Numbered from the stretch's first letter, positions 41,659 to 51,365 are shown. The stretch is 64,000 bases of DNA from Palsa-295 sp963781105 (GCA_963781105.1 CAWAED010000006.1:1-64000), one strand, 5' to 3'. A program made the numbers and translations. The notes: a model not told the origin generated them from the sequence alone.

Positions 41659-42759
41659 ATGGGCCATAGACTTGTGCTCGCGATCGCGGTGCTTTCCATT
41701 TTTTTCGCCATTGGCTGCGCCAAGAAGGCAGACGACGCAGCGATCGTCACCAACATCCAATCGCAGATGTTTTCCGACCCGCAACTGAAGGGTTCGGACG
41801 TGAAAGTGACTTCCACCGATGGAGAAGTGACGCTCAGTGGCACTGTGCCCGGCGACGCAGCTCGTCTGGACGCTTACAAGCTCGCTTTACAGACGGCTGG
41901 GGTGACGAAAGTCACCGATCAGATAAGCGTCGCGCCTGCGCAGCCTCCGAGCGCCGCAGATGCATCTGCGCTTAACGAACAGCCTGTGGCGCAAGCTCCA
42001 CCGTCTGATGCCGTGCCGGTTCGAAAGCCGAAGGTTGCCAGTTCATCGCGAAAGAATCCGACTGCTCCGGCGGACGCTACGCCGCAAGAACCCGCACAGA
42101 CCGCGGACGGGGTTCCCCCTCCTCCCCCAACCGCGATTGAAGCGAATGCGGCGCAACCTTCCGCGCCGTCAAGCGTCGTGCCTGTAGCACCGCCTGCACC
42201 CGCGCCCGCTCCGCAGCCGAAAAACGTGGTCATCCCGGCATCTTCCACGGTGTCAATTCGCATGATCGATGGCATCGATTCCTCAGTGAACCGTTCGGGC
42301 GAGATTTTCCACGCATCGCTCGAGGCGCCGCTGGTTGTAGGCGATAGCGTAGTGGTTCCCAGGGGCGCGGACGTCTACGTGCGGCTCACGTCCGCGAGTT
42401 CCGCGGGCCATCTGAAGGGAAAGAGCGAACTGCATCTCGAACTATTGAAGATGGACTTTCAAGGGCGTTCCTACGACCTTGCGAGCGACACTTACACGGA
42501 AGTGGGCAGCTCGCGCAGCGCGAACACGGCCAAAAAGGTTGGCGGTGGCGCGATTGCGGGCGCGCTTCTTGGCGGCCTCCTCGGTGGCGCGAAAGGCGCC
42601 GCGATTGGAGCGGGCGTTGGCGCCGGCGGAGGCGCCGTGTATCAAGGAGCGACCAAGGGCAAGCAAGTAAAAATTCCTGCCGAAACCAAGCTCGATTTTC
42701 AGCTCTCTCAGCCCGTTACCGTCACGGTGATGCCGCGTACTGACGTGCCGACGGAGTGA
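41659..42759 (+). CDS. BON-domain lipoprotein with glycine-zipper tail (366 aa)
   Basis: The ATG at 41659, after GGGAGAGG, begins a lipoprotein signal with cleavage before Cys20 (FFAIGCAKK). Residues 25-95 form one BON domain (VTSTDGEVTLSGTVPGDAAR). A long Pro/Ala linker follows. Residues 190-290 form a beta domain (SVVVPRGADVYVRLTSASSA), and the end has a glycine zipper (GGAIAGALLGGLLGGAKGAA) typical of outer-membrane stress proteins. Anchors to envelopes by family precedent. An in-frame start 57 bases upstream is less likely. Confidence 0.75.
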   Translation: MGHRLVLAIAVLSIFFAIGCAKKADDAAIVTNIQSQMFSDPQLKGSDVKVTSTDGEVTLSGTVPGDAARLDAYKLALQTAGVTKVTDQISVAPAQPPSAADASALNEQPVAQAPPSDAVPVRKPKVASSSRKNPTAPADATPQEPAQTADGVPPPPPTAIEANAAQPSAPSSVVPVAPPAPAPAPQPKNVVIPASSTVSIRMIDGIDSSVNRSGEIFHASLEAPLVVGDSVVVPRGADVYVRLTSASSAGHLKGKSELHLELLKMDFQGRSYDLASDTYTEVGSSRSANTAKKVGGGAIAGALLGGLLGGAKGAAIGAGVGAGGGAVYQGATKGKQVKIPAETKLDFQLSQPVTVTVMPRTDVPTE

Positions 42760-42931
42760 ACGCGCGCACTGCGAATGGTGAACTTCGAACCACAAGACGC
42801 TTCTCGACCACCGTCGCGCCGTCCTCGATTAGCCGCCGCGACACTTCGGGAATCGCATTGCTTTCCTGCCTTGCACGTCAGCGCGCAGTTGTTTACGATT
42901 GCTTGTGGACTGCATCGCGCGAATGTAACGA

Positions 42932-45769
42932 ATGATCGGCGAAACAATTTCCCATTACCGAATTCTGGACCCGCTTGGGAGCGGCGGAATGGGCCAAGTC
43001 TTTCGCGCCGAAGACACCCGCCTCGGACGCCAAGTTGCGCTCAAATTCCTATCCGTAGAGCTTGCCCGCGACCCCGCATCGCTTGAACGATTCCAGCGCG
43101 AAGCGCGCGCCGCTTCCTCGCTGAATCATCCGGGCATCTGCACGATCTATGACGTGGGCGAGCACAGCGGCCGCCCGTACCTGGTGATGGAAGTACTCGA
43201 AGGGCAGACGCTGCGCGAGCGAATCGCCGGCCGCCCCATGGCGATCGACGCCTTGCTGGATATCGGCGCCCAGATTGCCGATGCGCTGGACGCCGCACAT
43301 TCCCGCGGAATCATTCATCGCGATATCAAGCCAGCCAATATCTTCATCTCGTCGCGGGGACAGGCGAAAATTCTCGATTTTGGATTGGCGAAGCAGGCTG
43401 CCGCGCGCCGCGTCGGCGAAGCCGTCGGTGCCGGCAATTCGGTGACGCAGCCAACCACCGACAACCTATTCCTTACTAGCCCAGGCTCGGCGATCGGGAC
43501 CGTGGCGTATATGTCTCCGGAGCAAGCGCGCGGCGAAGACCTCGACGCACGCACCGATCTTTTCAGCCTCGGCGCAGTGCTGTACGAAATGTCCACAGGG
43601 CAGGCTGCGTTCAACGGAAATACTTCTGCGGTTGTTTTCGATGCAATTTTGAATCGCACGCCTGCGTCGCCATCGTCCATCAATCCCAATGTTCCACCCA
43701 AGCTGGAAGATCTCATCGGCAAGGCTCTGGAAAAGGATCGCGACTACCGCTATCAGACGGCTGCCGAGCTGCGCGGCGACCTAAAGCGTCTAAGACGTGA
43801 CACCGATTCTGGACGCGTTGCCAGCGGTTCGACAACCTCGTGGGCCGCGGCGAGCCCGGCAGCAGGGGGCCTCCCGCCATCCGCGCCGTCCTCAGGAGCG
43901 AGACCCGCTTCGACGCAACTCCCGGCGGAAAGTCCGATGGCAACGACCGCAGCGATTCCGCTGCGCAAGGCGTTTCCGTGGATGAAAGTTGCGGGAGCGG
44001 CGATTGTGATCGCGGCTTTTGTTGCGCTGGTGCTGCATTTGCGCACGCCGCAGCCGCACCAGACGACCCCGTCCTTTTCGCAGATGGTAATTTCTCCGCT
44101 CACCTCCACCGGTAACATCCACTCCGCCACCATTTCCGCGGATGGCAAATGGGTGGCCTACGTAGCGGACGTGAAAGGCTCTCACGGCATCTGGATTCGC
44201 CAAGTGGCTACAGGCAGCACGGCTCAAGTGGAGATCGGTTCTCCGGGTGAGATCGAAGGGCTTACTTTTTCGCCGGATAGCAACTATTTATTTTTCGTCA
44301 AGCGTGACGAGGCCGCAGGAGTGGGAACCGTGTTTCAAGTAGCGTCGCTAGGCGGCGCGCCGCGGCAAATTATGGTGGATGTGGATAGCCCGATCAGTTT
44401 TTCGCCCGATGGCAAGCGCTTCGTCTTCGTGAGGCAGGTCAGTAAGGCGAAGACTTCGAATCTTATCATCGCGAACGCAGACGGAACGGGAGAGCAAAAC
44501 CTGCAAGTCCTGACGAACCCGCCGCGCTTTTCCAGTGATGGACCGGCATGGTCTCCCGATGGCAAGCGGATCGCAGTGGCGGACAATCCCACGGGAGAAT
44601 TCGATAGGTCCGCGGTCGACGTCGTGGATATTGAGTCCAAAGCGAAAACTCGCGTTGGCTCTGCCGACTGGATCGCCCCGGACCAGATGGCATGGCTGCC
44701 CGATGGGTCCGCCATCCTATTCAATGCGCGCGTCGCCAAGAGTTCCCTGAACGCCCAACTTTTTGAGCTGAGCTACCCGGGCGCCGAAGTTCGTCGCATC
44801 ACGAACGATCTGAACTTTTACAGCGGAACCAGCATCACGTCCGACGGCGCCGATCTCGCGACTGTTCAGGTGACTCTCACCGGCAACTTGTGGGTGGCGG
44901 GCTTCGGCAGCGCCGCTTCCTTCTCACCGCCGCGCGAGATTACGAGCGGCATCAGCCGCGCCGATGGTATTTCCGGGATTATCTGGACGTCAGACGGCAA
45001 GCTTATCTATTCGTACTACACCTCTGGAACCATTCAACTCGCCAGCGCCGCGCCGGACGGCACCGATGTCCACGATATCGCTCCGCGCGTCGTCACCCCC
45101 AGTTGGCTTTCGAACTGCGGTGATGGAAAACACTTCGTATTCAGCATGGGCGGTGGCACGGGGGGCAGCGCGATATGGCGCGCGGACATGGACGGTTCCA
45201 ACGTCACGCAACTGAGCACCAGCCAGATAGCGGTGCACCCCAACTGCTCACCCGACGGTAAATTCGTGGTTTACGTGAATGTAGTGGGCAATTCCACGCG
45301 CCTCATGAAAGTTGGCATTGACGGCGGCGCTGCCAGCGAAATCTCCAAAGCCGATGCGTTTAACCCCGTCATCTCGCCGGATGGGGCTTCGGTGGCTGCT
45401 CTTTATCAACCAGACCCATCCAAGCATCCGAGTCTGGCGGTTATAGGGTTAGCGGGCGGCGAAGTACGCAACGTTTATAACCTCCCTGTGGAAGCACAAG
45501 AAGCCATCAACGGCGACGGCGGCCAAAAACTCGCCTGGATAAACGACGGCCGCGCGATTTTGTATCCGGTCAATAACGACGGAGTGGTGACGCTCTGGGC
45601 GCAGCCTGTCGGACCGCAGGGAAGCCCTTCGGCCCCAGCGAAACAGGTGATGAACTTGGGTCCGGATTTCCAATGGGGCGCTTACGCCTTGTCTCCTGAC
45701 GGCAAACAAATCGTCTATGCGCATGGCCGCCACGTCACTGATGCCGTCCTTATTTCGCACTTCCACTGA
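42932..45769 (+). CDS. PknB-type serine/threonine kinase with extracellular PD40 propeller (945 aa)
   Basis: Hanks-type kinase domain at residues 1-285: glycine loop LGSGGMGQVFRAEDTRLGRQ with a catalytic Lys soon after, HRD loop IIHRDIKPANIFI, DFG in ILDFGLAK and APE-like YMSPEQARGE. After a Pro/Ser linker there is one membrane span (AGAAIVIAAFVALVLHL, near residue 360) and then TolB-like PD40 repeats such as ISADGKWVAYVAD, FSPDSNYLFFV, WSPDGKRIAVAD and LSPDGKQIVYAHG. This makes it a membrane receptor kinase whose propeller probably senses a periplasmic ligand. The layout is common in acidobacteria. Confidence 0.9.
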   Translation: MIGETISHYRILDPLGSGGMGQVFRAEDTRLGRQVALKFLSVELARDPASLERFQREARAASSLNHPGICTIYDVGEHSGRPYLVMEVLEGQTLRERIAGRPMAIDALLDIGAQIADALDAAHSRGIIHRDIKPANIFISSRGQAKILDFGLAKQAAARRVGEAVGAGNSVTQPTTDNLFLTSPGSAIGTVAYMSPEQARGEDLDARTDLFSLGAVLYEMSTGQAAFNGNTSAVVFDAILNRTPASPSSINPNVPPKLEDLIGKALEKDRDYRYQTAAELRGDLKRLRRDTDSGRVASGSTTSWAAASPAAGGLPPSAPSSGARPASTQLPAESPMATTAAIPLRKAFPWMKVAGAAIVIAAFVALVLHLRTPQPHQTTPSFSQMVISPLTSTGNIHSATISADGKWVAYVADVKGSHGIWIRQVATGSTAQVEIGSPGEIEGLTFSPDSNYLFFVKRDEAAGVGTVFQVASLGGAPRQIMVDVDSPISFSPDGKRFVFVRQVSKAKTSNLIIANADGTGEQNLQVLTNPPRFSSDGPAWSPDGKRIAVADNPTGEFDRSAVDVVDIESKAKTRVGSADWIAPDQMAWLPDGSAILFNARVAKSSLNAQLFELSYPGAEVRRITNDLNFYSGTSITSDGADLATVQVTLTGNLWVAGFGSAASFSPPREITSGISRADGISGIIWTSDGKLIYSYYTSGTIQLASAAPDGTDVHDIAPRVVTPSWLSNCGDGKHFVFSMGGGTGGSAIWRADMDGSNVTQLSTSQIAVHPNCSPDGKFVVYVNVVGNSTRLMKVGIDGGAASEISKADAFNPVISPDGASVAALYQPDPSKHPSLAVIGLAGGEVRNVYNLPVEAQEAINGDGGQKLAWINDGRAILYPVNNDGVVTLWAQPVGPQGSPSAPAKQVMNLGPDFQWGAYALSPDGKQIVYAHGRHVTDAVLISHFH

Positions 45770-45788
45770 TCTTTCATCGGAGAACCTC

Positions 45789-47090
45789 GTGAAAATTTCG
45801 CGGCGTGATGTGTTCAAGAACGCGTCGTTTGCGTTTGGTGGCGTCGCAATTGAGACGACTTTCAGTCGCGCGATTCCGCGGCGGAGGGCGCCCGAGCAGA
45901 CTGCTGAACCGCTTCCACCCGCGTTCGGTTCGTTGAAACCGTTCGGCGATCGCGTGAAACCGATTCGCACCGAAGAACTGCAGGCGCGCATCGCGCACGC
46001 ACAGCAATTAATGACGGACACGAAGCCGCGTTTCGAAGCACTGTACGTCACTCCTAGCACCACGCTCGTCTATTACACCGGCATCCACTGGTGGCCCAGC
46101 GAACGGATTCTAGCGTTGCTGATTCCACGCCAGGGCGATCCCTTGCTGGTTTCTCCCGCGTTCGAGGAAGGCCGTTTGCGCGAGCAGATGCGCTGGCCGA
46201 TGGAGCTTCGCGTCTGGCAGGAAGATGAGAGCCCTTACGCGATAATTGAGAAATGGTTCGGGGAACGTGGGATTCGCGCCGGTCAAGTCGGCGTCGAAGA
46301 AACCACGCGCTACGTGTTCTTCGACGGCCTGCGCTGTGCGGCCAGCTCGCTTGACTATGCGAGCGGCGATCCCATCACCGTCGGCTGCCGCGCGCAAAAA
46401 AGCGCGCACGAATTGGAATTGATGAGGCTGGCCTGTTCCGCAACTTTCGACGTGTACAAGGCGACTTTCGCGTCACTGCGTGAGGGCATGACTCAACGTG
46501 AAGTTTCCGACTTAGTGGTGCGCGGATATTCTCAAATGGGATTGCGCGGCGAGGCATCGGTGTTTTTTGGAGCCTCTTCGGCGCTTCCGCATGGCTCGCG
46601 CGACGAACAGGTTCTGCGTGAAGGCATGGGCGTGATGATTGACGACGGCACCACGGTCGAGGGCTATCAATCGGATGTCACGCGGATGGGTGTTCTCGGT
46701 AAGCCGCCCGAAAAATTGCAGCATGCATTTGAAATTGTTCGGAGCGCTCAGAATGCGGCGCTAGCCGCAGCTGTTGCGGGACGTGAATGCGGCTCGGTGG
46801 ACGATGCGGCACGCAAAGTGATCACCGACGCTGGATTTGGTCCGGGGTACAAATATTTTTCGCATCGCCTGGGCCACGGCATCGGCATGGATGGGCACGA
46901 ATGGCCGTATCTCGTGCGCGGTAACCCCACCATCCTCAGACCCGGCATGACATTTTCAAATGAGCCGGGAATCTATGTGGTGGGCGACTATGGATTGCGC
47001 TGCGAAGACGACATGGTCATCTCGGAATCCGGCGCAGCGCAGCTTCTGACGCGCGGCTTCCAACCATCCCTCGAAACTCCGATTGCATAA
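45789..47090 (+). CDS. Tat-exported M24 metallopeptidase (Xaa-Pro dipeptidase-like, 433 aa)
   Basis: The GTG at 45789, with GGAG upstream, begins a twin-arginine signal (ISRRDVFKNASFAFGG). The pita-bread fold has its metal ligands: two Asp in MIDDGTTVEGYQSDVTRMGV, His in SHRLGHGIGMDGHEWPYL, Glu in SNEPGIYV and Glu in RCEDDMVIS. This corresponds to proline-specific dipeptidases and aminopeptidase P. It is 19 bases after the kinase stop and probably cotranscribed. Substrate is unknown; cleaving peptides before proline is the family expectation. Confidence 0.85.
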   Translation: MKISRRDVFKNASFAFGGVAIETTFSRAIPRRRAPEQTAEPLPPAFGSLKPFGDRVKPIRTEELQARIAHAQQLMTDTKPRFEALYVTPSTTLVYYTGIHWWPSERILALLIPRQGDPLLVSPAFEEGRLREQMRWPMELRVWQEDESPYAIIEKWFGERGIRAGQVGVEETTRYVFFDGLRCAASSLDYASGDPITVGCRAQKSAHELELMRLACSATFDVYKATFASLREGMTQREVSDLVVRGYSQMGLRGEASVFFGASSALPHGSRDEQVLREGMGVMIDDGTTVEGYQSDVTRMGVLGKPPEKLQHAFEIVRSAQNAALAAAVAGRECGSVDDAARKVITDAGFGPGYKYFSHRLGHGIGMDGHEWPYLVRGNPTILRPGMTFSNEPGIYVVGDYGLRCEDDMVISESGAAQLLTRGFQPSLETPIA

Positions 47091-47103
47091 CGCAGTGCGC
47101 ACC

Positions 47104-48150
47104 CTACCGAGCTGATTCTTCCGCCGCAAGAGTTTCGTTCGGGTTCGAGTCACTTAAGCCACGACCTAGATGTGATTGATTCCTGCAATACTCCACAATT
47201 CTCGCTTCTGCCCAAAACCGCTCGCCGCCGTCTTCGCGCGAGATGAACGCGCAATGACCGCCGTGCTCTGTGGCGATCAGCGTGATGCGGGGATTGGCGT
47301 GAATGGCGGGATTTTGAAATGGCTCGAAGGGCACGAACGGATCGTCTTTCGACGTGATGATCAGCGTGGGCACGCGAATTTCGGAGATCACGCGCCCGGC
47401 GCTTGACCGCACGTAGTAATCGCTCGCATCGGCAAACCCGCAATAGCGCGCCGTGATTACATCGTCGAAGTCCCTTACGGTGCCAATCCGGCGAAAACCG
47501 GAAACGCCGCGAAGTTCGTAAAGCTGCGGGAATAGACTCGCTTTATAACGCATGCGGCGCTTCAGCCGCGTCACGAAGTGATGCTCGTAAATGAAATTGC
47601 GTGGCGCGGCGAGCGCGTCCGCGCAAGAGGCTAGATCGAGCGCGGGGGCTACGGCGATCACCGCGCGAAGCGCAGCCGGGGCCGAATCGCCCATGTCCCC
47701 GGCCATCTTCAAGACCAGGTTCCCGCCCATCGAGAATCCTGCGGCGAAAATTTCCGGTAGCCCATCACCCTCGATCAGTTCCAGCACCACGGCGTTTATA
47801 TCGCAGCTCAAGCCGGAGTGGTACAGCGTGGAAGTCAATTGTTCCGTACCGCCGCAATTCCGTTGATTCAACCGCACTACGTTGAAGCCCGCCAGCCAAG
47901 CTTTTTCCGCCGTTCCGCGCATGTAATTCGATTCGCAGGATCCTTCCAGGCCGTGCAGCAGCACCAGCGTGGGATGTTCGCGCGGATTTTGTTGCCAATG
48001 GCATTCGCCGCGCACCTGTGTCCCCGGCTCGATTTCAAACAGCCGCGACACACTTTTGCCCAGCATCGGCACGGAGCGCGGCCAGAAATTCGCGGCAATG
48101 GTCATCGCGTGGGGATTGCGCAGCAGGCTGAGTGGGACGAATTCTTTCAC
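47104..48150 (-). CDS. YheT-like alpha/beta hydrolase (348 aa)
   Basis: Alpha/beta hydrolase of the YheT/ABHD family: oxyanion region LVLLHGLEGSCESNYMRG, NQRNCGGTEQL, nucleophile Ser in AAGFSMGGNLVLKMAGD, acid Asp in IITSKDDPFVP and His in EHGGHCAFI. GTG start at 48150. Convergent with the M24 gene, with 13 bases between their ends. Substrate unknown; esterase activity on lipids is the family precedent. Confidence 0.85.
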   Translation of the reverse strand: MKEFVPLSLLRNPHAMTIAANFWPRSVPMLGKSVSRLFEIEPGTQVRGECHWQQNPREHPTLVLLHGLEGSCESNYMRGTAEKAWLAGFNVVRLNQRNCGGTEQLTSTLYHSGLSCDINAVVLELIEGDGLPEIFAAGFSMGGNLVLKMAGDMGDSAPAALRAVIAVAPALDLASCADALAAPRNFIYEHHFVTRLKRRMRYKASLFPQLYELRGVSGFRRIGTVRDFDDVITARYCGFADASDYYVRSSAGRVISEIRVPTLIITSKDDPFVPFEPFQNPAIHANPRITLIATEHGGHCAFISREDGGERFWAEARIVEYCRNQSHLGRGLSDSNPNETLAAEESAR

Positions 48151-48211
48151 CGCTTACATGGTAGGGAGTCCGGGCGTTTCGCGCAACCGTCCACCGGACT
48201 TCGTTGAAAAT

Positions 48212-48727
48212 TCATTTCGATTCAGGCCTGAGATCCTTGGCCATCAGAACCTCGTCGTAATAGCGTCCGTCTTGCTTCAAGGCGTTGCGCTCGATCCCGT
48301 ATTCCACGAAGCCCAGGCTAGCATAGAGGTGTCGCGCTGGTTCGTTGTCGCTCACGACGGTCAATTGGAGTGTTTCCACGTGCTGCCGCGCGAAATCAAT
48401 CACCGCTTCCGCCAGACGTCGGCCCACGCCCGCTTTTCTAGATCCGGCTCGAACGTACATGCCCCACAGCATCGCCTTATGCGCGTCCTTTGCGCCTTCT
48501 CGCCGCATGAATCCTGCAATACCCACAAGCTCTGCATTAAGGAAAGCGCCGAAAACCGGAGAATTGGTCAAGCGTTCCCTAAATCGTTCGAGAGGTCGCT
48601 CGCTTTCGGCTTCAAAGGTGCTGCCGAATGCCTCCGGGCTGGAGCGCAGCGCTTCTAAGCGGATCTCGCGATACGCGGCGGCCTCTGAAGGAGCCAACTG
48701 CCGAATGTGAATTTGCGCCGTGCTCAC
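48212..48727 (-). CDS. GNAT-family N-acetyltransferase (171 aa)
   Basis: Single GNAT domain: IHIRQLAPSEAAAYREIRLE, motif A with LWGMYVRAGSRKAGVGRRLA (R-x-x-G-x-G/A acetyl-CoA loop reads RKAGVG) and motif B LTVVSDNEPARHLYASLGFV. The GTG at 48727 starts the conserved domain; the frame is open further upstream to 48841. The acceptor is unknown. 61 bases upstream of the hydrolase on the same strand. Confidence 0.85.
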   Translation of the reverse strand: MSTAQIHIRQLAPSEAAAYREIRLEALRSSPEAFGSTFEAESERPLERFRERLTNSPVFGAFLNAELVGIAGFMRREGAKDAHKAMLWGMYVRAGSRKAGVGRRLAEAVIDFARQHVETLQLTVVSDNEPARHLYASLGFVEYGIERNALKQDGRYYDEVLMAKDLRPESK

Positions 48728-48885
48728 GCTAGAGTCGTAACTGAGAGTTCGAATAATCGCAACAGTGAAATGAGCTCCTCTTGGCGCGCCGGAAGGCTCG
48801 GTATGCCCGCGACGATAATTCGCGAAAAAGGAAAAGCGCATAGAGCGGGCAGCGCTGCTCTATGCGCTCGGGTAGTCGTCATTTT

Positions 48886-49124
48886 CTAAAAGAAATACGT
48901 GCGACTGGCACCGTCAAGCTTGCCACTTTTCAGGCAACAGCGCTTGAAACCGACGCCCGGAGTCGCACGGACACAAGTCATTTCGCCCGAGCTTTTCCAC
49001 AAGCTCCTTTTCTCCGTGAACGACTCGAGAGCCTCGCTTAACCTGCTTTTCGGACGGATAGCCCTTGCGGCGTTTACTGCTGCGCTCGAAAGCAGGATTG
49101 GTCTTCGTTATGGATGGTTCGCAT
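48886..49124 (-). pseudogene. SEC-C-motif small protein, frameshifted
   Basis: An ATG at 49124 with a strong AGGAGG site starts a frame that ends after 16 codons. An adjacent frame reads NPAFERSSKRRKGYPSEKQV, then KELVEKLGRNDLCPCDSGRR. The third reads FKRCCLKSGKLDG and stops at 48886. Together they make a zinc-binding SEC-C motif (CxCxSGxxFKRCC) after a basic region, a small protein layout I associate with acidobacteria. Two one-base shifts are needed, one at a TTT run near 48,940. Either a pseudogene or misread sequence. Confidence 0.6.
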
Positions 49125-49184
49125 GGCAGACCTCCTGGGTGGAATGAACAATTCTAGCACGCGCGGGAGTGTTGTTGCGCCTGC

Positions 49185-49213
49185 TTGATTTCATTCGCTG
49201 ATGCACATAAAAT
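49185..49213 (+). promoter_or_regulatory. Probable promoter of guaB
   Basis: TTGATT (49185-49190), 17-base spacer and TAAAAT (49208-49213). Transcription from about 49,220 gives a leader of roughly 100 bases. Confidence 0.5.
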
Positions 49214-49260
49214 GAAAGTTCAATAATGAAGGTTTGCCGCTACAGATGAGTTTCCTACGA

Positions 49261-49281
49261 GCCCAGCGCACGATGCTGGGC
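49261..49281 (+). promoter_or_regulatory. Hairpin in the guaB leader
   Basis: GCCCAGC (49261-49267) and GCTGGGC (49275-49281) form a perfect 7-bp stem with a seven-base loop, 42 bases before the guaB start. No T run follows, so it is not a simple terminator. It may affect mRNA stability or translation. No known purine riboswitch core was recognised. Confidence 0.4.
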
Positions 49282-49322
49282 TTCGGTGTATTTAGGGACG
49301 ATTTGAACTCACAGGAGAGGAA

Positions 49323-50783
49323 ATGATTGAAGGATCTATCCCCGAAGGGCTGACGTTCGATGACGTACTGCTCCTGCCGGGGAAATCGGCAATTTTGCCG
49401 ACGCAGGCGGACACCCGAACCTGCCTTTCGCGAAAAATCTCGCTGGATATTCCAATTGTGGCGGCGGCGATGGACACCGTCACGGATGCTCGCCTGGCCA
49501 TTGCCATCGCGCGCCAGGGCGGCATCGGCTTCGTCCATCGCAATATGACGATTGACCGGCAGGCGGAAGAAATAGACCGCGTGAAGCGTTCGGAAAGCGG
49601 AATGATCGTTGATCCCGTCACGATCTCGCCCGAGCTTTCCGTGCGCCAGGCGCTCGACATCATGACGAAGTACCGCGTGTCAGGCTTGCCGGTAACGCGC
49701 GGTTCGCGACTCGTGGGTATTTTGACCAATCGCGACCTGCGCTTCGAACGCAATCTGGATCAGCCGGTCAGCGCAGTGATGACCAAGGACAATCTCGTTA
49801 CCGTTCCAGTAGGTACGACGCTCGAGGAATCCGAGCGCCTGCTGCAGCGCCACCGCATCGAAAAACTGCTGGTGGTGGACGCTGATTTCAACCTCAAGGG
49901 TTTGATCACCGTAAAAGACATACAAAAGAAGATTGAGTTTCCCAACGCGACGAAGGACGAGCACGGCCGCCTGCGCGTGGGCGCCGCCATCGGCGCGACG
50001 GGGGATTACCTGGAACGTGCGGAGGAAATGGCGCGCGAAAAAGTGGACGTGCTCGCGATTGACACCGCACACGGCCACAGCACCCGCGTAATGGAAGCCG
50101 TTCGCGCGGTGCGCCAGAAGTTCCCGGAAATTCAGATCGTTGCAGGCAACGTGGCTACCGCCGAAGGCGCGAAAGATTTGATCTCTCTCGGGATTGATGG
50201 ACTGAAAGTGGGTATCGGACCGGGCTCGATTTGCACCACGCGCGTCGTCACCGGCGCCGGCGTCCCGCAGATTACGGCCATTATGGAAGCTTCGCGCGCC
50301 GCGAAAGGCACCGGCGTGCCGATCATCGCGGATGGTGGCATAAAATTTTCAGGTGACATCACCAAGGCCATCGCAGCCGGTGCGAATTCCGTAATGATTG
50401 GCGGGCTTTTCGCCGGGACCGAAGAATCGCCGGGCGAAACAATCCTTTATCAAGGCCGCACTTTCAAATCCTATCGCGGCATGGGTTCGCTCGGTGCTAT
50501 GGAAGCAGGTTCCGCCGACCGTTACGCGCAAGAAGGCGCTCCGCGCGGCAAGTCTGTTCCCGAAGGAATCGAGGGGCAGGTGCCGTACAAAGGACCGCTT
50601 TCGGGTCTTGTGGACCAGCTCGTCGGCGGCCTGCGTAGCGGCATGGGCTACTGCGGCACAGCAAATCTCACCGAGCTTCACGAACGCAGCAAATTCATAC
50701 GTATTTCCTCCGCGGGCTTGCGCGAGAGCCACGTTCACGACGTGATCATTACTCGCGAAGCGCCAAACTACCGGTTGGAATAG
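49323..50783 (+). CDS. guaB: Inosine-5'-monophosphate dehydrogenase
   Basis: NAD-dependent oxidation of IMP to XMP, the committed step to GMP. The (beta/alpha)8 barrel is interrupted by two CBS domains (about residues 95-210, MIVDPVTISPELSVRQALDI). The catalytic loop GIGPGSICTTRVVTGAG has the active Cys, followed by IADGGIKFSGDITKAIAAGA and YRGMGSLGAME. The flap ends with the Arg-Tyr region AGSADRYAQ. 486 aa as expected. A GGAGAGG site precedes the ATG. Confidence 0.95.
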   Translation: MIEGSIPEGLTFDDVLLLPGKSAILPTQADTRTCLSRKISLDIPIVAAAMDTVTDARLAIAIARQGGIGFVHRNMTIDRQAEEIDRVKRSESGMIVDPVTISPELSVRQALDIMTKYRVSGLPVTRGSRLVGILTNRDLRFERNLDQPVSAVMTKDNLVTVPVGTTLEESERLLQRHRIEKLLVVDADFNLKGLITVKDIQKKIEFPNATKDEHGRLRVGAAIGATGDYLERAEEMAREKVDVLAIDTAHGHSTRVMEAVRAVRQKFPEIQIVAGNVATAEGAKDLISLGIDGLKVGIGPGSICTTRVVTGAGVPQITAIMEASRAAKGTGVPIIADGGIKFSGDITKAIAAGANSVMIGGLFAGTEESPGETILYQGRTFKSYRGMGSLGAMEAGSADRYAQEGAPRGKSVPEGIEGQVPYKGPLSGLVDQLVGGLRSGMGYCGTANLTELHERSKFIRISSAGLRESHVHDVIITREAPNYRLE

Positions 50784-50844
50784 AGCGCCCATTTGAAAGA
50801 TTCCGCCGCATCATCGCCGCTTCGTGCCGGGTGGGCCTGCTAGG

Positions 50845-51336
50845 ATGCCCTGGCTCAAGCGTTGGTGGCCGGCCATCGTATGGGCAATCGCGATTTCGGG
50901 TTTTTCTACCGGCGCGTTTACATCTGAAAATACCAGCCGCATCATCATCCCCGTCCTGCATTTTCTTTTTCCGCACGCTTCCCCGGACACCTTGGCTTTC
51001 ATGCATCACATCGTCCGCAAGTGCGCGCACTTCACCGAATATTTCATTTTCAGTTTGCTGATCTTGCGCGGATTGCGCGCCGGCGAAAAGGGCATGCATC
51101 TGCGCTGGGCGCTGGTTACTATTCTGATTGTTGCGGGCTATGCTGCGATGGACGAATATCATCAGTCATTTGTTCCGGGGCGCACTCCTGCCGTCACCGA
51201 TGTGTTGATCGACACGTCTGGTGGAACCGCCGCACAAATCGTAGCTTCGCTTTGGGTGCTATTGGGCCACGCACGTGATAAACGCCGGCAGAATGAACTG
51301 GCAGCCGTCAAAACCACTTCGCCGGAAATGCATTGA
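50845..51336 (+). CDS. VanZ-like membrane protein (163 aa)
   Basis: VanZ family pattern: four hydrophobic helices, HIVRKCAHFTEYFIFSLLIL with the conserved K-x2-H-x2-E-Y/F core, and DEYHQSFVPGRTPAVTDVLI with the D-E-x2-Q motif. ATG at 50845 preferred over a GTG at 50824. Members affect teicoplanin tolerance in enterococci; in most bacteria their role is unknown. Its end overlaps the M61 frame region by a few bases, so they may be cotranscribed. Confidence 0.85.
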   Translation: MPWLKRWWPAIVWAIAISGFSTGAFTSENTSRIIIPVLHFLFPHASPDTLAFMHHIVRKCAHFTEYFIFSLLILRGLRAGEKGMHLRWALVTILIVAGYAAMDEYHQSFVPGRTPAVTDVLIDTSGGTAAQIVASLWVLLGHARDKRRQNELAAVKTTSPEMH

Positions 51337-51365
51337 GTTTCCGAAAATCTCGAGAGGACGTGCCC

